Below are positions 18,051 through 27,976 of a DNA stretch of 64,000 nt, piece after piece. Origin of the DNA: Bacteroidales bacterium (GTDB lineage Bacteria > Bacteroidota > Bacteroidia > Bacteroidales > UBA932). The notes beneath the pieces are model-generated. The model saw only the letters and a list, made by a program, of their open reading frames with translations, made no database searches and had not been told where the DNA came from. Within the stretch, counting starts at the first letter, position 1. Every line of letters begins with the position of its first letter. The translations under genes were made by a program, and so were the position numbers. The DNA lies in assembly GCA_024402135.1 (NCBI GenBank), contig JAKSJN010000009.1:1-64000 (forward strand). Reading direction: 5' to 3'.

Positions 18051-19028
18051 CTATCTATAGAGGAGTCGATATAAAACTCTGTATACTAAAAAATTGTATA
18101 TCTGAAGAATACTCCACAATTCATGAGCCGCACACCACTGAATCAATCGTGTCCTTAATGGGAGATTCTTATTCTTCATTGCATAGGCATTCGATTCAGG
18201 ATACCAGTCCTTCCATATCTTATACCTTGATTTATCATCCGTAATTATGAATTGAAGTTTGACGTTCAACTTAAAAAAAGCGATTTCTTTTGTCAAATCG
18301 GCAGGATAATGGTTCACAAGATACTCGATTGCCGTATTTGCATTATATTTTACGTCGATCAACCTCTGTTCAGAGAAGCCTTTTGAAATGGCTCCGGTAT
18401 TTATGTTCACATAATGATATAAAGCCTCCGGAACATAAGCAATCCTCTTGGCTTTGGAAAGAACGCTTAACATAATCATATCTTCACCGCCTTTCCGATG
18501 ATCTACAGGGAAAACCACACCGGCATATAGACTTCGTCGTATTAGTTTATTCCAAACATTATACTTCATCGCACCACCTAGGTAGCCTTTTCTTAAAGCC
18601 TCATCTGGTGTGGTGTACGTTGGACAATGCATATACCGTTCGCCAGTTGCATATGTCAGGAAGAAATCGCAGTATGCATAATCCGCGTCAGTCTCACTTA
18701 CAGCGGCATACATCTTCTCCAACATGGTTTCCTCAACATAGTCATCACCATCGCAATTGAACACATAATCTCCAGTTGCTGCCTCAAATCCGGTCTTTCG
18801 TGACGCAGGAAGTCCACGATTAATTTGATGATGTAAAATCTTGATGTTCTTATCCGGATACCTTGAAATAATAGACTCAAGTATTTCAATACTTCCATCC
18901 GTAGAAGCATCGTCAACAAATATATATTCAGCATCCATAAAGGTTTGTTGCATCAGTGAATCAATGCACTTTCCAACATACTGCTTTACGTTATAGATTG
19001 GTGTAATAACTGAAATAACCGGATTCAT
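18051..19028 (-). CDS. GT2-family glycosyltransferase
   Basis: 325 residues, GT-A fold. Starts MNPVISVITPIYNVKQYV, with the nucleotide-binding DDASTDGS and the metal-binding FNCDGDDYVEE (D-x-D). The C-terminus is basic and aromatic, probably membrane-associated. ATG at 19028 is preferred to an upstream GTG because it begins directly at the conserved strand. It follows the ATP-grasp gene by two bases. Confidence 0.9.
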   Translation of the reverse strand: MNPVISVITPIYNVKQYVGKCIDSLMQQTFMDAEYIFVDDASTDGSIEILESIISRYPDKNIKILHHQINRGLPASRKTGFEAATGDYVFNCDGDDYVEETMLEKMYAAVSETDADYAYCDFFLTYATGERYMHCPTYTTPDEALRKGYLGGAMKYNVWNKLIRRSLYAGVVFPVDHRKGGEDMIMLSVLSKAKRIAYVPEALYHYVNINTGAISKGFSEQRLIDVKYNANTAIEYLVNHYPADLTKEIAFFKLNVKLQFIITDDKSRYKIWKDWYPESNAYAMKNKNLPLRTRLIQWCAAHELWSILQIYNFLVYRVLYRLLYR

Positions 19029-19030
19029 AA

Positions 19031-19915
19031 CTATTTGTTTGGCAGGGTTATCCACTCCCCTAATTTGTATTCCCAATCACCTGGTTCAAAAGGAGTAAAG
19101 CCACTTGAAGGATAGAACGTCATTTCTCCGAAGTATACCTTACCATTGGCTTCGTAGAGATCAACTCGCACATGAGGAATGCCCGTAGAAAGACGCGAAG
19201 CTATATCTTTCATTAGGCCAAAATTCTTAGGCTGGTCAATCATTTTAGTTGCATTCTCATGTCCACGCTTGATATTCAAATGGTTAAAATCCATATCAAA
19301 AAAATCAAACTTAACATCTGTTTTTCTATCGGTTGCAATCAATAGCAAACGCGGTACTCCATCAAAACAATAGAATTTATAATCTATCAATTCGTCTGTA
19401 GCCTTGTCATGTATATACTGTTCAGCAAAAACTTGTTTTTTTACAAACTTGTACGGTGTTTCTCTTCCCTTCAAATAATAGTTTGTTTTCAACTGTTTAT
19501 TCATTGCCAATCTTGCAGAGTCTTCATTTAATTGTCTTTTATCTGAGCAAATAATTACCGCCCCTGAATCATGATTACATTTTAAAACAAACTTTTCTGG
19601 CAAATTCGTAAAATCTATGTCAGAACCAGAATCCCAGATTCCTAGCGTAGGAATGACATACTCTTCACCAATAGTAGAAGCCACAAAAGACTTTACCTTT
19701 ATCTTATCAACATAATCCGAATATTCAGGTTTATATCCATAAAGCTTCAACCATTGCAGTTTTTCAGAATAAGTTTTGGGATTCTTCCAATTAATCGACG
19801 CCCCAAAGATTACTCTATATTTTAACGTCAAATATAATTTTGTCGGAACAACATGCATTATTACACGCCAAATAGCATCCGACATAATCCAAGACAAAGA
19901 TTTATTAGAACTCAT
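19031..19915 (-). CDS. TupA-like ATP-grasp protein
   Basis: 294 residues. 'WKNPKTYSEKLQWLKLYG' and 'KVKSFVASTIGEEYVIPTLGIWD' then 'PEKFVLKCNHDSGAVIICSDK' are hallmarks of the TupA-like ATP-grasp family (PF14305), with 'FAEQYIHD...DYKFYCFDGVPRLL' and 'HVRVDLYEANGKVYFGEMTFYPSSGF' forming the ATP/Mg site. Such enzymes make acyl-phosphate-activated ligations; in teichuronopeptide synthesis TupA adds amino acids. Here it may attach an amino acid or other acid group to the capsule sugar; that is inference. Confidence 0.85.
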   Translation of the reverse strand: MSSNKSLSWIMSDAIWRVIMHVVPTKLYLTLKYRVIFGASINWKNPKTYSEKLQWLKLYGYKPEYSDYVDKIKVKSFVASTIGEEYVIPTLGIWDSGSDIDFTNLPEKFVLKCNHDSGAVIICSDKRQLNEDSARLAMNKQLKTNYYLKGRETPYKFVKKQVFAEQYIHDKATDELIDYKFYCFDGVPRLLLIATDRKTDVKFDFFDMDFNHLNIKRGHENATKMIDQPKNFGLMKDIASRLSTGIPHVRVDLYEANGKVYFGEMTFYPSSGFTPFEPGDWEYKLGEWITLPNK

Positions 19916-20852
19916 ATTTTGGTTTCTTTTTACCGACAGTGAAGTACCTAAAAAGAATCTTCAGCCTTTTTAGCAAAGGCAACTGATCATATTCTTCTAA
20001 TTTATTATAGAAATATGAGAAATACACTTTCGAATCATATATTGGGGACTTTCTGTAGAATTCCCACCATTGGTCCAAATTCGGGCACCACCCTTTCCAG
20101 GGCTTCATACCATTGTAGTGAATATTGCTGTATATCAAAGGGTCTTTATCATCTTTGGGAAGAAGATATTTAGTATGAAGTATGTCTGTTTTCATGATGA
20201 CACTTTCATATGCACCAACTACCATTGAGTACACATACGGGATGGACATAATCCGGCCGTTACAAACCAGGTTCATGATATCCTGGTCTTGATATTTAAA
20301 CTTCTCCCCTGCTAATGCTTTGAATCTGGAGACTATACCATCTTTTCTCATCTTCTCCAAATCCATGAGAAGGAAACCTGACAAGAAATAATCTCCAGGT
20401 ACAAGACCAATCGATTTCACATAGTCTCGCCCTTCTTTAGTTGTATTAAGGCCTAGGCCATACACCGCTCCAAGATAATTCTCGCCCATTTCCATCCTAT
20501 ACAGTTCTGACATATCAAGGCGAATTATCATATCAACATCTGCATATATAGCTTTGTCATATTCTAGAACTAACTCAGGTGCAAGTAGACGATAATATGC
20601 AGCAGCAGTAATTCCACGTATTTCGAACGCACCCGAGAATTCATTACCTACTGAACGATATTGTACCCTCATATTGGGATAAGCCCTAATAATCTTCTCA
20701 AGACTTGTTATCACAGGCTGATTACCAGCATGTAGCACAAAGAAATCGTAGAAATCATCAGCCTTGCCAGCTTGCATTATAGAACTTATGCAAACAGCAG
20801 CAGGAAGGGACATATTCTCATCAAATGTCAATATTACTGGAATCGTATTCAT
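19905..20852 (-). CDS. GT8-family glycosyltransferase
   Basis: 315 residues. N-terminal 'IPVILTFDENMSLPAAVCISSIMQ' and the D-x-D motif in IYADVDMIIRLDMSEL identify the GT8 fold used by LPS 1,2-glucosyl- and 1,3-galactosyltransferases. 'YFLSGFLLMDLEKMR' and 'IHYNGMKPWKGW' are the other family blocks. ATG at 20852 removes a 14-residue upstream extension that does not look like the family. Overlaps the ATP-grasp start by 11 bases. Confidence 0.9.
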   Translation of the reverse strand: MNTIPVILTFDENMSLPAAVCISSIMQAGKADDFYDFFVLHAGNQPVITSLEKIIRAYPNMRVQYRSVGNEFSGAFEIRGITAAAYYRLLAPELVLEYDKAIYADVDMIIRLDMSELYRMEMGENYLGAVYGLGLNTTKEGRDYVKSIGLVPGDYFLSGFLLMDLEKMRKDGIVSRFKALAGEKFKYQDQDIMNLVCNGRIMSIPYVYSMVVGAYESVIMKTDILHTKYLLPKDDKDPLIYSNIHYNGMKPWKGWCPNLDQWWEFYRKSPIYDSKVYFSYFYNKLEEYDQLPLLKRLKILFRYFTVGKKKPKYEF

Positions 20853-21045
20853 ATAAATGAAATAAATATTTCTATACAGGCGATTTATACTCAATCTTCT
20901 GTAGCGTTTTTTTACTTGACCGATTTGAATCGGACAGGTATTTGATAATCCGCCATAATCCTTGATTTAGATCTTTGAGATGAGCTTTTTTATTATTTTT
21001 TTTCGAGTTTGTTACATTTTTTTTATAAGAATACTCAAGGTATAC
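20853..21045. other. AT-rich spacer with a 14-base palindrome
   Basis: No gene is visible. CCGATTTGAATCGG at 20920-20933 is a perfect palindrome in an otherwise AT-rich, T-tract-rich spacer between two glycosyltransferase genes; it lacks a following T-run on either strand, so it is not a clear terminator. Confidence 0.4.
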
Positions 21046-21936
21046 TCATCGATTCTTTATCGCCTTAACAAAAGTGACCTCAGCTAGGAAACATCTATAT
21101 GATAACTCCAGCAACAAACGTGTGAATATATTTTTCATACGATAGTTCTTTGCGTAATAATAAGCACTCGCTTTACTCTTCTTCATGTAGCTCGCAGGAT
21201 GAGACACTTTGTTTGTGGTCTCACCTCCTAAATGGATACAAGATACGCTAGGAATTAGGTAATTGATTCTTCCTATTGACAGAATCTTTTGATAGAGAAT
21301 ATTTTCTTCATAATACAAGAAGGTATTTGGATCAAAATAGTCAATGGACCTAAATATATCTTTTGTTATCATCATACAAGAGCCAGATGGAAGTTCGATT
21401 CGGATAGCTTCTTCCCTTACATCGATAGGTATTTTTGAAATAGTCCTGTATTTAGAAATTATGCCAAAAAAGTCTGTGAAATACAGAAAAAAGGACCAGA
21501 TTATCTCTGCCATTTTACAATCTTTTCTCGCACATGAATTATCAATAGTGACACCATCTCTTTTACGCAACAATGGACTTACTAAAGCGGCCTCCGGATG
21601 GTTTTCAATAAAGGTTTTTAACACAGGAATGATATCTTCGGTGAAAAGAATATCATTGTTTAATACCATCACCTCCGTCACATCATCAATACTATCTAAA
21701 AACCTCAATCCCAAATTATTGCCCTGAGCATAACCTCCATTACAATCTGACAATAGTAGATCGTATAGTCCATTATGTTCTCGTTGATAATCTTGTAGGA
21801 TACGTATGCTATCGTCTGTCGAGGCATTGTCAACTATAACAATATGTATTGGATATGTATTGTACTTAACTATCGACTCTAGACAGTTTATTGTTAATAA
21901 CGCGTTATTATAGTTCAGGATCACGATTCCCACCAT
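21046..21936 (-). CDS. GT2-family glycosyltransferase, rhamnosyltransferase-like
   Basis: 296 residues. Starts MVGIVILNYNNALLTINCLES, with VDNASTDDS and 'NNDILFTEDII', then 'LPSGSCMMITKDIFRSIDYFDPNTFLYYEE', the layout of the WbbL-like rhamnosyltransferase branch (N-x-D rather than D-x-D). A basic, aromatic C-terminal tail is likely membrane-bound. Sugar specificity is not certain. Confidence 0.88.
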   Translation of the reverse strand: MVGIVILNYNNALLTINCLESIVKYNTYPIHIVIVDNASTDDSIRILQDYQREHNGLYDLLLSDCNGGYAQGNNLGLRFLDSIDDVTEVMVLNNDILFTEDIIPVLKTFIENHPEAALVSPLLRKRDGVTIDNSCARKDCKMAEIIWSFFLYFTDFFGIISKYRTISKIPIDVREEAIRIELPSGSCMMITKDIFRSIDYFDPNTFLYYEENILYQKILSIGRINYLIPSVSCIHLGGETTNKVSHPASYMKKSKASAYYYAKNYRMKNIFTRLLLELSYRCFLAEVTFVKAIKNR

Positions 21937-22001
21937 AACACAATAGTTTTTCTAATTTGACTATTCTCAATTATAAGCACCACATGGCATTGATTCTTTA
22001 A

Positions 22002-22955
22002 TCATGATTGGACTCGACGGAGAAAAGAATACAATCCTAATAGCGTAACACAATAAGCAATCCGTGAATGCCAACTGACATATCTAGATCTGAAAATATC
22101 AATTGTCAGTTCAGGGAACAACGACAGCCATTTTCTATAAAAACCTGGTCGTGGAAGATATTTGCGAATGGAGTTCTTTACAATAAGTCTCAACGATATC
22201 AATTCTGATTTATATTGGGCTCGAAGCCCCTTATTCGTAATAACCTGTTCAACAATAGCGTAATTAGCTAGATTATCATCAAGTCGCTGCAATATTGCTT
22301 CAACTGATGAATTTTGGACGATAGAACCGTTTCTATGGACATAGTTATATAATGGCTCTGCAACGTAACCTACCTTTGTGGCATTTAATACTAATTGAAC
22401 ACTATATGCAAAGTCCTCGCAGAAAGCATGTGTTGGGTAAATGAAACCATCTAAAAAGAACATTGTTTTTTTTACCAACTTATTACATAGACTTCCTGAG
22501 GTCTTGCACAAAAGCAGACCTTGAAGCATATCCGGAAAATAATTAGGAGCGCTTACGTATGACGGCTTGTCTGAATAGATATTCAGAAAGTCACAAACCA
22601 CTATATCGCATTCTTCCTGTTGCGCTTTTTGTAGCAATTGTTCATACATGTTATCACAGACCCAATCATCACTATCACAAAAAATCACATACTCTCCTTC
22701 CGAAGCGAGAAGGCCGTTCTTTCTTGCTTCTGCGACACCGAGGTTACGTGGATGTTGAATTGTTTTTATAGATCCATGAAAATCAAGTTCCTGTAGGAGC
22801 TCTTTGATAAACAACAATGAACCATCAGTACTGCCGTCATCTACTAATACCAACTCCATTTTATCCTGTATGGTCTGCCGACACATACTTTTAATACAAG
22901 GAGTAACATAATCCTTTGCATTGAAAAAAGGGATGATTACACTTACCATTGGCAT
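22002..22955 (-). CDS. GT2-family glycosyltransferase
   Basis: About 317 residues. 'MVSVIIPFFNAKDYVTPCIKS', 'LVDDGSTDGS' and the D-x-D block IFCDSDDWVCDNMYEQ place it in GT2. The half-conserved 'FCEDFAYSVQLVLNATKVGYV' block is shared with the other GT2 enzymes of this locus. A GTG 12 bases upstream is an alternative start. AT-rich like its neighbours. Confidence 0.88.
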   Translation of the reverse strand: MPMVSVIIPFFNAKDYVTPCIKSMCRQTIQDKMELVLVDDGSTDGSLLFIKELLQELDFHGSIKTIQHPRNLGVAEARKNGLLASEGEYVIFCDSDDWVCDNMYEQLLQKAQQEECDIVVCDFLNIYSDKPSYVSAPNYFPDMLQGLLLCKTSGSLCNKLVKKTMFFLDGFIYPTHAFCEDFAYSVQLVLNATKVGYVAEPLYNYVHRNGSIVQNSSVEAILQRLDDNLANYAIVEQVITNKGLRAQYKSELISLRLIVKNSIRKYLPRPGFYRKWLSLFPELTIDIFRSRYVSWHSRIAYCVTLLGLYSFLRRVQS

Positions 22956-22978
22956 ACTATTACTCACTTTATTCCCTG

Positions 22979-23971
22979 TCAGTTTATTGGTATATACTTA
23001 TTAAGCTTGTCTGATAATAATGGACATAGCTTCCATGCGAGCAGTCTTCTAATAAGATCTATCAAAATCGATACTATGAAGACTACGATAAGCATTACAA
23101 TTATCACCTCTCCGAACCTCAATCCGACACCAAACTTCTGATAACTGTCAAATACCTTGGAATATATTCTTTCATCAAATACCATATCACTGATTAAAAG
23201 AACAGCGGGTACGGACCTTGCTATGAAATTAATACTCTTACTCTTTATGTTCATCTTTGTAAAGACGAGAAAAACTGCAATCGAAGAGATTAGAATAAAA
23301 GGATTGTTATGATATGTATGCATGAGCGTTCCACGACGCTGGTACAACATCATGAATATCACAGCGCATGAGCAAGAAACTATGTATGTAATTGCAGCTT
23401 TTACCGATGTTATCTTATCTGGCAAACCAGTTTTATTAATATATCGGCCGATAATGTATACATAGAAGAGTTGCAATGCATTATGACCGGTTGAATTGTT
23501 ATTCCCAAAAAACCAACCACTTACGCAACACAAGACACCTCCAATAATAACCAAAATTAGCAACTTCTTGTGATCCAAGCTTTCTATTCCAGCATTAATT
23601 AATGGGCTAGCAAACATCAGCCACAAGTATGCTCGAAAAAACCAATGCTCTGTACTTGATATTATCAATGAATGAACAATTGAGGAAAAAGTGACTTGGT
23701 CGTTGATAACAATATTCAAAAGGTTATAGAAAGAGGTTAACATCCATAGATTAAGGATGCCCTTCCAACTCAATCTAATTCCAAAATATCCAGAGATCAA
23801 TACAAACAGACTAATTGCAAGCAATAATGAATCATCAAAAGTTTCGGCTGATATGCTTATCCTTCCCGGCCAGGAAGATCGATAAACTCCATGGACAATA
23901 AAATGCCAAAGCACAATCGATATCATAGATATGATTCGAGCCAGTTCGAGATTTGAGTATCTTTCTTTCAT
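22979..23971 (-). CDS. Acyltransferase family 3 membrane protein
   Basis: 330 residues, about ten membrane spans. The start RYSNLELARIISMISIVLWHFIVHG carries the Arg and His expected of acyltransferase-3 (PF01757) enzymes, and 'STEHWFFRAYLWLMFASPLIN' is the second conserved block. It would acetylate or otherwise acylate a sugar of the repeat unit. A second, broken copy of the same family lies just upstream (24001-24386). Confidence 0.85.
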   Translation of the reverse strand: MKERYSNLELARIISMISIVLWHFIVHGVYRSSWPGRISISAETFDDSLLLAISLFVLISGYFGIRLSWKGILNLWMLTSFYNLLNIVINDQVTFSSIVHSLIISSTEHWFFRAYLWLMFASPLINAGIESLDHKKLLILVIIGGVLCCVSGWFFGNNNSTGHNALQLFYVYIIGRYINKTGLPDKITSVKAAITYIVSCSCAVIFMMLYQRRGTLMHTYHNNPFILISSIAVFLVFTKMNIKSKSINFIARSVPAVLLISDMVFDERIYSKVFDSYQKFGVGLRFGEVIIVMLIVVFIVSILIDLIRRLLAWKLCPLLSDKLNKYIPIN

Positions 23972-24000
23972 TCTAAAAAAACCAAAATAATACTGTTTTG

Positions 24001-24386
24001 TTAGAAAAATCTCTTATCCACAAGCATCAGCAATCTTGAGTAGAAGAATGCAATGATAATTACACTTGTGATAGAGACTCAAAAGAATACGGATTAGCAT
24101 TCCAACCAAAGTGTTCAATAACATTCATGGGAAGTCTTTGCATAATATAAATAGCAAAGGTGTGAGTTCCCAGCCAATAAAGCACCTTGTTACTTATGTC
24201 AACCTTAGTCATTATTAATACTATTGATAGACAGAAGAGACAAGCACATATGCCAAGATGATCATTCCCTATCACGGTATGCCATATTCCTGTTACTATA
24301 ACAGAACAGACGACTAGTAGCCAAGAAATGGCGTTTCTTTTCATCAATGCATCAAAACGTGACTTGTATATTGTTATTCTACTCAA
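24001..24386 (-). pseudogene. Truncated and frameshifted acyltransferase-3 remnant
   Basis: The readable frame from 24386 to 24060 encodes only the C-terminal third of an acyltransferase-3 protein (IVLIMTKVDISNKVLYWLGT, then 'HTFAIYIMQRLPMNVIEHFG'). The N-terminal two thirds are absent; upstream sequence is the end of the GT8 gene. Near 24070 a CT dinucleotide seems duplicated: removing two bases lets the frame run on as SITSVIIIAFFYSRLLMLVD and stop at 24001-24003, the expected basic end of the family. So it is both truncated and frameshifted and should be non-functional. Confidence 0.75.
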
Positions 24387-25353
24387 GGGTTAGATAGTAT
24401 GGATCCTTTCGAATATTATATCTATTCAGCAGTAGTCGAATGGAATACCTAAATCTTTGTATAGTATTATGTTCTCCATAGAAACGTTCAAACTCGCGTG
24501 GAGTAATATCACAAACTGCACAGTATTTAAGATAATATTTCTTGTACAGGTATCCAAATGGATGATCACAATCGGAGAACCATGGTTTTATATGGTCGCA
24601 AAAGTGAATAATTGACGGATGTTTTTTTGAAGAAGAGAGTTCATCTTTAAAAATAGGATCTATCAGAGGTTCCCTTCGATAATAAAATGTCGTCATATTC
24701 CACTTTATTGGTAATAAAGTGATGTTATTTTTAAAATATAACGCTATCACATCTTGCTCATTATGTAATACAGGTGCATTTTTCTTAACCGTATTTATGA
24801 CTGAGTCTTGTTGTTCCATGAGACGCCATTTATCAACATCGCAAAGCATTACTCCTGAGTTAATATAATAGGAACCCATAGGTAATCCTAACCTAGAGGC
24901 ATGTTTCCGGCTCCACCCATTATCATCACACGCAGCGATAACCATATGATCCTCGAGCTTATAATTAAACAATTCCAAGATCTGATCATTTACGATCAAA
25001 TCCACATCAAGAAAAAGACATCTACCAACCTCACGAGGAAGAATTAGCGGAATTGTTAATTTGTAATACACAATGGGATTCCACCGATTTGCAGGAAGGT
25101 CATTGATATCAATTCCGTATACCTCTCTAAGAATACGCCCTGGGTGTAAAATCTCCAAAGAATTATTGTACTTTTTACTTAGTGTAATAAACAATTCTGT
25201 ATTCTCTTCAGATAACTCATCTGTCAATACAAATACTTTGATCGGATAATTATTATTCTCAAAAAGTGAGCACAACATAATCATTGCATATCCGGCAAAT
25301 GAATCATCCGATATTAATACCACATTCTTCGTTGTTTCTGTATTTGCTCCCAT
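24379..25353 (-). CDS. GT8-family glycosyltransferase
   Basis: 324 residues. 'NVVLISDDSFAGYAMIMLCSL' and the D-x-D block RCLFLDVDLIVNDQILEL, then 'YYINSGVMLCDVDKWR' and 'IIHFCDHIKPW', fit GT8. It is distinct from the other GT8 at 19905. Its 3' end overlaps the start of the acyltransferase remnant by eight bases, which marks the deletion junction. Confidence 0.9.
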   Translation of the reverse strand: MGANTETTKNVVLISDDSFAGYAMIMLCSLFENNNYPIKVFVLTDELSEENTELFITLSKKYNNSLEILHPGRILREVYGIDINDLPANRWNPIVYYKLTIPLILPREVGRCLFLDVDLIVNDQILELFNYKLEDHMVIAACDDNGWSRKHASRLGLPMGSYYINSGVMLCDVDKWRLMEQQDSVINTVKKNAPVLHNEQDVIALYFKNNITLLPIKWNMTTFYYRREPLIDPIFKDELSSSKKHPSIIHFCDHIKPWFSDCDHPFGYLYKKYYLKYCAVCDITPREFERFYGEHNTIQRFRYSIRLLLNRYNIRKDPYYLTLE

Positions 25354-25370
25354 GTGAACAAGTATTATGG

Positions 25371-26342
25371 TTAGATCAAATGTGCCATCTGCTTTATGAA
25401 AATAACTATTTTTCTATCAAATAAGTAATTGATAAAACCTTTAAGGAATAGCATAAAAGCATCATGAGATGGTACCATTTTCATCGATAGTAGCATCATT
25501 TGCTTACCTGCTCTCTTTTGTTCACTTCTACTTTCAAAGTCATTATAACACACAATAATCTTACGATAGATGGCATTTATATATACATCCCTATAATCAT
25601 CTCCAAGAGATTGAATCATTTCACGAATAATTATATGGAAAGCCTTAGATGATTTTTCTTTATTTGATTTAGAAATTATACTATTGGGATTATAACGATA
25701 ATGTAAAGTGTTGATTGGGCTTATGGCAACAATGCTAGTACAATACGAACAGTAATGATGCCACAACTCATCTTCGTGAATGATTCCCTCTTTAAAGTGC
25801 AAACCATTCTTTTTAATAAACTTGGACCTATATAACTTATTCCATACTGGAACGGGAAGGCAACCTACCCATGATAGCATTTGTTTTATAATCCACTCTC
25901 TATCAGATGAATATTCATGGTAATCACCCCATGATTCACTATTAAGCCACCGGTAACTAGAGCTATCGCAAGTAGCCCCACCTTGTACAAAGTCTACATC
26001 GGGATACTTTACAGTTAACTTGTACAACTCTTCAAGGCAGTGCGAATATATCCAATCATCACTATCCAAAAAAAAGATCCACTCACCTTGAGCAACTTTC
26101 AGGCCCGTATTCCTTGCCGAACCTATACCTTTATTATGTGAATGATGTATCGTTCGAAACTGTATGGGGCCATTGTATGCATCGATGAATTGTTCTGCAA
26201 TTTTAATACTACCATCACTTCCACAATCATCAACAAGAACACATTCAATACTACCTGAAAAAGATTGTTTCACAACCGATTGAAGGCATTCTACAATATA
26301 TGGTTCAACATTATAAATTGGAATAATAATACTTATATCCAT
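25371..26342 (-). CDS. GT2-family glycosyltransferase
   Basis: 323 residues. MDISIIIPIYNVEPYIVECL, 'LVDDCGSDGS', and the D-x-D block FFLDSDDWIYSHCLEEL define GT2. 'GIIHEDELWHHYCSYC' is the usual acid-bearing block. Strongly AT-rich. Placed between the flippase and GT8 genes with short spacers. Confidence 0.9.
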   Translation of the reverse strand: MDISIIIPIYNVEPYIVECLQSVVKQSFSGSIECVLVDDCGSDGSIKIAEQFIDAYNGPIQFRTIHHSHNKGIGSARNTGLKVAQGEWIFFLDSDDWIYSHCLEELYKLTVKYPDVDFVQGGATCDSSSYRWLNSESWGDYHEYSSDREWIIKQMLSWVGCLPVPVWNKLYRSKFIKKNGLHFKEGIIHEDELWHHYCSYCTSIVAISPINTLHYRYNPNSIISKSNKEKSSKAFHIIIREMIQSLGDDYRDVYINAIYRKIIVCYNDFESRSEQKRAGKQMMLLSMKMVPSHDAFMLFLKGFINYLFDRKIVIFIKQMAHLI

Positions 26343-26396
26343 AATTAATGTATTAATTGACGCACGAGTAATCAGATATCAAGTATTAGCATTGCT

Positions 26397-27938
26397 TTAT
26401 TTAAAGATTAACATCTTTAGGCGATCATTAAAGGATTTCATTCCAGAAAAAAGAGCTGAAAAAACAACATAAACCAGTCCTGTACTCATTATTCCAATAA
26501 TAAAAGTAATAATTATTACTTCCATAAGAGAGGTAGATTCAAAACGTAAGATTCCTGACAGAGGAATAATCATTAATAGCAATATAAACACTACTATTAT
26601 CCGATATGAGAATGGTTTCAAAAAAGTACTATAGTAGTTCCTCATAAAGCCATTTTTCCATAGAAAAAGAGGTTTCCATCCATAGACTATTACAACATAA
26701 CTTGCCACCCCTCCCATTAAGACACCCTTAATCCCCATAAAAGATCCACATACGACCGCAACAGAAAGATTAATGATACTCTCTGCTGCAGGAGCCCAAA
26801 CATCTTGAAACAGTCCAAACCCATCTTTGAAATTGTCGATAGGAGTCCTATTTAACACCAGCCAAATATTTACAAGAATTAGATATAATACACCTCTACC
26901 TAATAGATAATCAGGAGAAAGCCAAACAGAAATAAATGGTTCAGTAACGAGAGCTAAAGTCATGACCAGTGCAGTTGAAAAACACATTCGAGAATCTACT
27001 AGTTCCCAAAAAACGCTAAGCATCTTGTCTTTATCCTTGCTGGCTACTAAATTTCCAACTGCAGCACCTGTACTTGCAAAAGCCTGTTGCATGATACTCT
27101 TCGCCTTATCTGTTATAGCAAGATAATTTCCATAATATGCAATGACAGTCAAAGAACTGAATGAATACATTATCAATGGTGTACACTGAAGAATAACAAA
27201 ACCACCAATTTTATGGACAAATAGTTGCTTGATTTTCTTGAACATATCAGGGTACTCCTCCATCAGTTCCTTTCCTGATTTCAAAGAAGACTTCAACCAC
27301 GGATATTCCTCCTTCAGTACATAGTTCAGCCAGATGCTGCCTATGACGTATCCAAGAAGAGTCGTTCCGAGATAACAAAGGAAAGGATGAGAAGCATATG
27401 GAAGATAAAGAATCAAAAATACCTTGAATGCTATGCTTGACGCCTGAGTGACCTTGACAACCTTGTATTGCTTCTGGTCTGCGGCAAGGACGCTTTGACG
27501 ATAGTTGACAAAGTATCCCAGCATATTGCCGATCAACAGAACTGTAAATGTGGCATACGCATACCATAGAGGTATCTGGATATCTTTGAAAATCCATGGG
27601 AAGAGCCCCATCATGATGAATGAGGCTACCAGAATAAAACCAGCTATACGTCTATATATCCAACCCTGCAAAGACACTAGATCATTAATCTTCATCGTGT
27701 CTTTTTCATAGAATGGAGTATACAAGAAATACGCAACCGCCATTCCCACTCCGGACTCGGCTATATTCAAGAAATTGAGCAGGGACGCTGCAGTGGTATC
27801 CAATCCCAGAACCTCACTACCAAGGTAATCATAGAATACCTTTCGTGACCAAAACCCTAGAATGGTCTGTATAATCAGGAAGAACACGTTAACTCCCGCA
27901 TTCTTCAAGCTTTTGACTGTCCTAGATTCGCCGTCCAT
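26397..27938 (-). CDS. Wzx-type polysaccharide flippase
   Basis: About 513 residues with some twelve to fourteen membrane spans, for example FFLIIQTILGFWSRKVFYDY and ITFIIGIMSTGLVYVVFSAL. It belongs to the MATE-like polysaccharide transporter group that flips undecaprenyl-linked repeat units to the periplasm. ATG at 27938 is preferred over TTG at 27950. The 5' third has a higher GC content than the 3' two thirds, so the boundary of the exchanged cassette may lie inside the gene near 27.25 kb. Confidence 0.88.
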   Translation of the reverse strand: MDGESRTVKSLKNAGVNVFFLIIQTILGFWSRKVFYDYLGSEVLGLDTTAASLLNFLNIAESGVGMAVAYFLYTPFYEKDTMKINDLVSLQGWIYRRIAGFILVASFIMMGLFPWIFKDIQIPLWYAYATFTVLLIGNMLGYFVNYRQSVLAADQKQYKVVKVTQASSIAFKVFLILYLPYASHPFLCYLGTTLLGYVIGSIWLNYVLKEEYPWLKSSLKSGKELMEEYPDMFKKIKQLFVHKIGGFVILQCTPLIMYSFSSLTVIAYYGNYLAITDKAKSIMQQAFASTGAAVGNLVASKDKDKMLSVFWELVDSRMCFSTALVMTLALVTEPFISVWLSPDYLLGRGVLYLILVNIWLVLNRTPIDNFKDGFGLFQDVWAPAAESIINLSVAVVCGSFMGIKGVLMGGVASYVVIVYGWKPLFLWKNGFMRNYYSTFLKPFSYRIIVVFILLLMIIPLSGILRFESTSLMEVIIITFIIGIMSTGLVYVVFSALFSGMKSFNDRLKMLIFK

Positions 27939-27976
27939 GAGAAATAGCAATTACCGCAGAGTATGAAGTCACCCCC

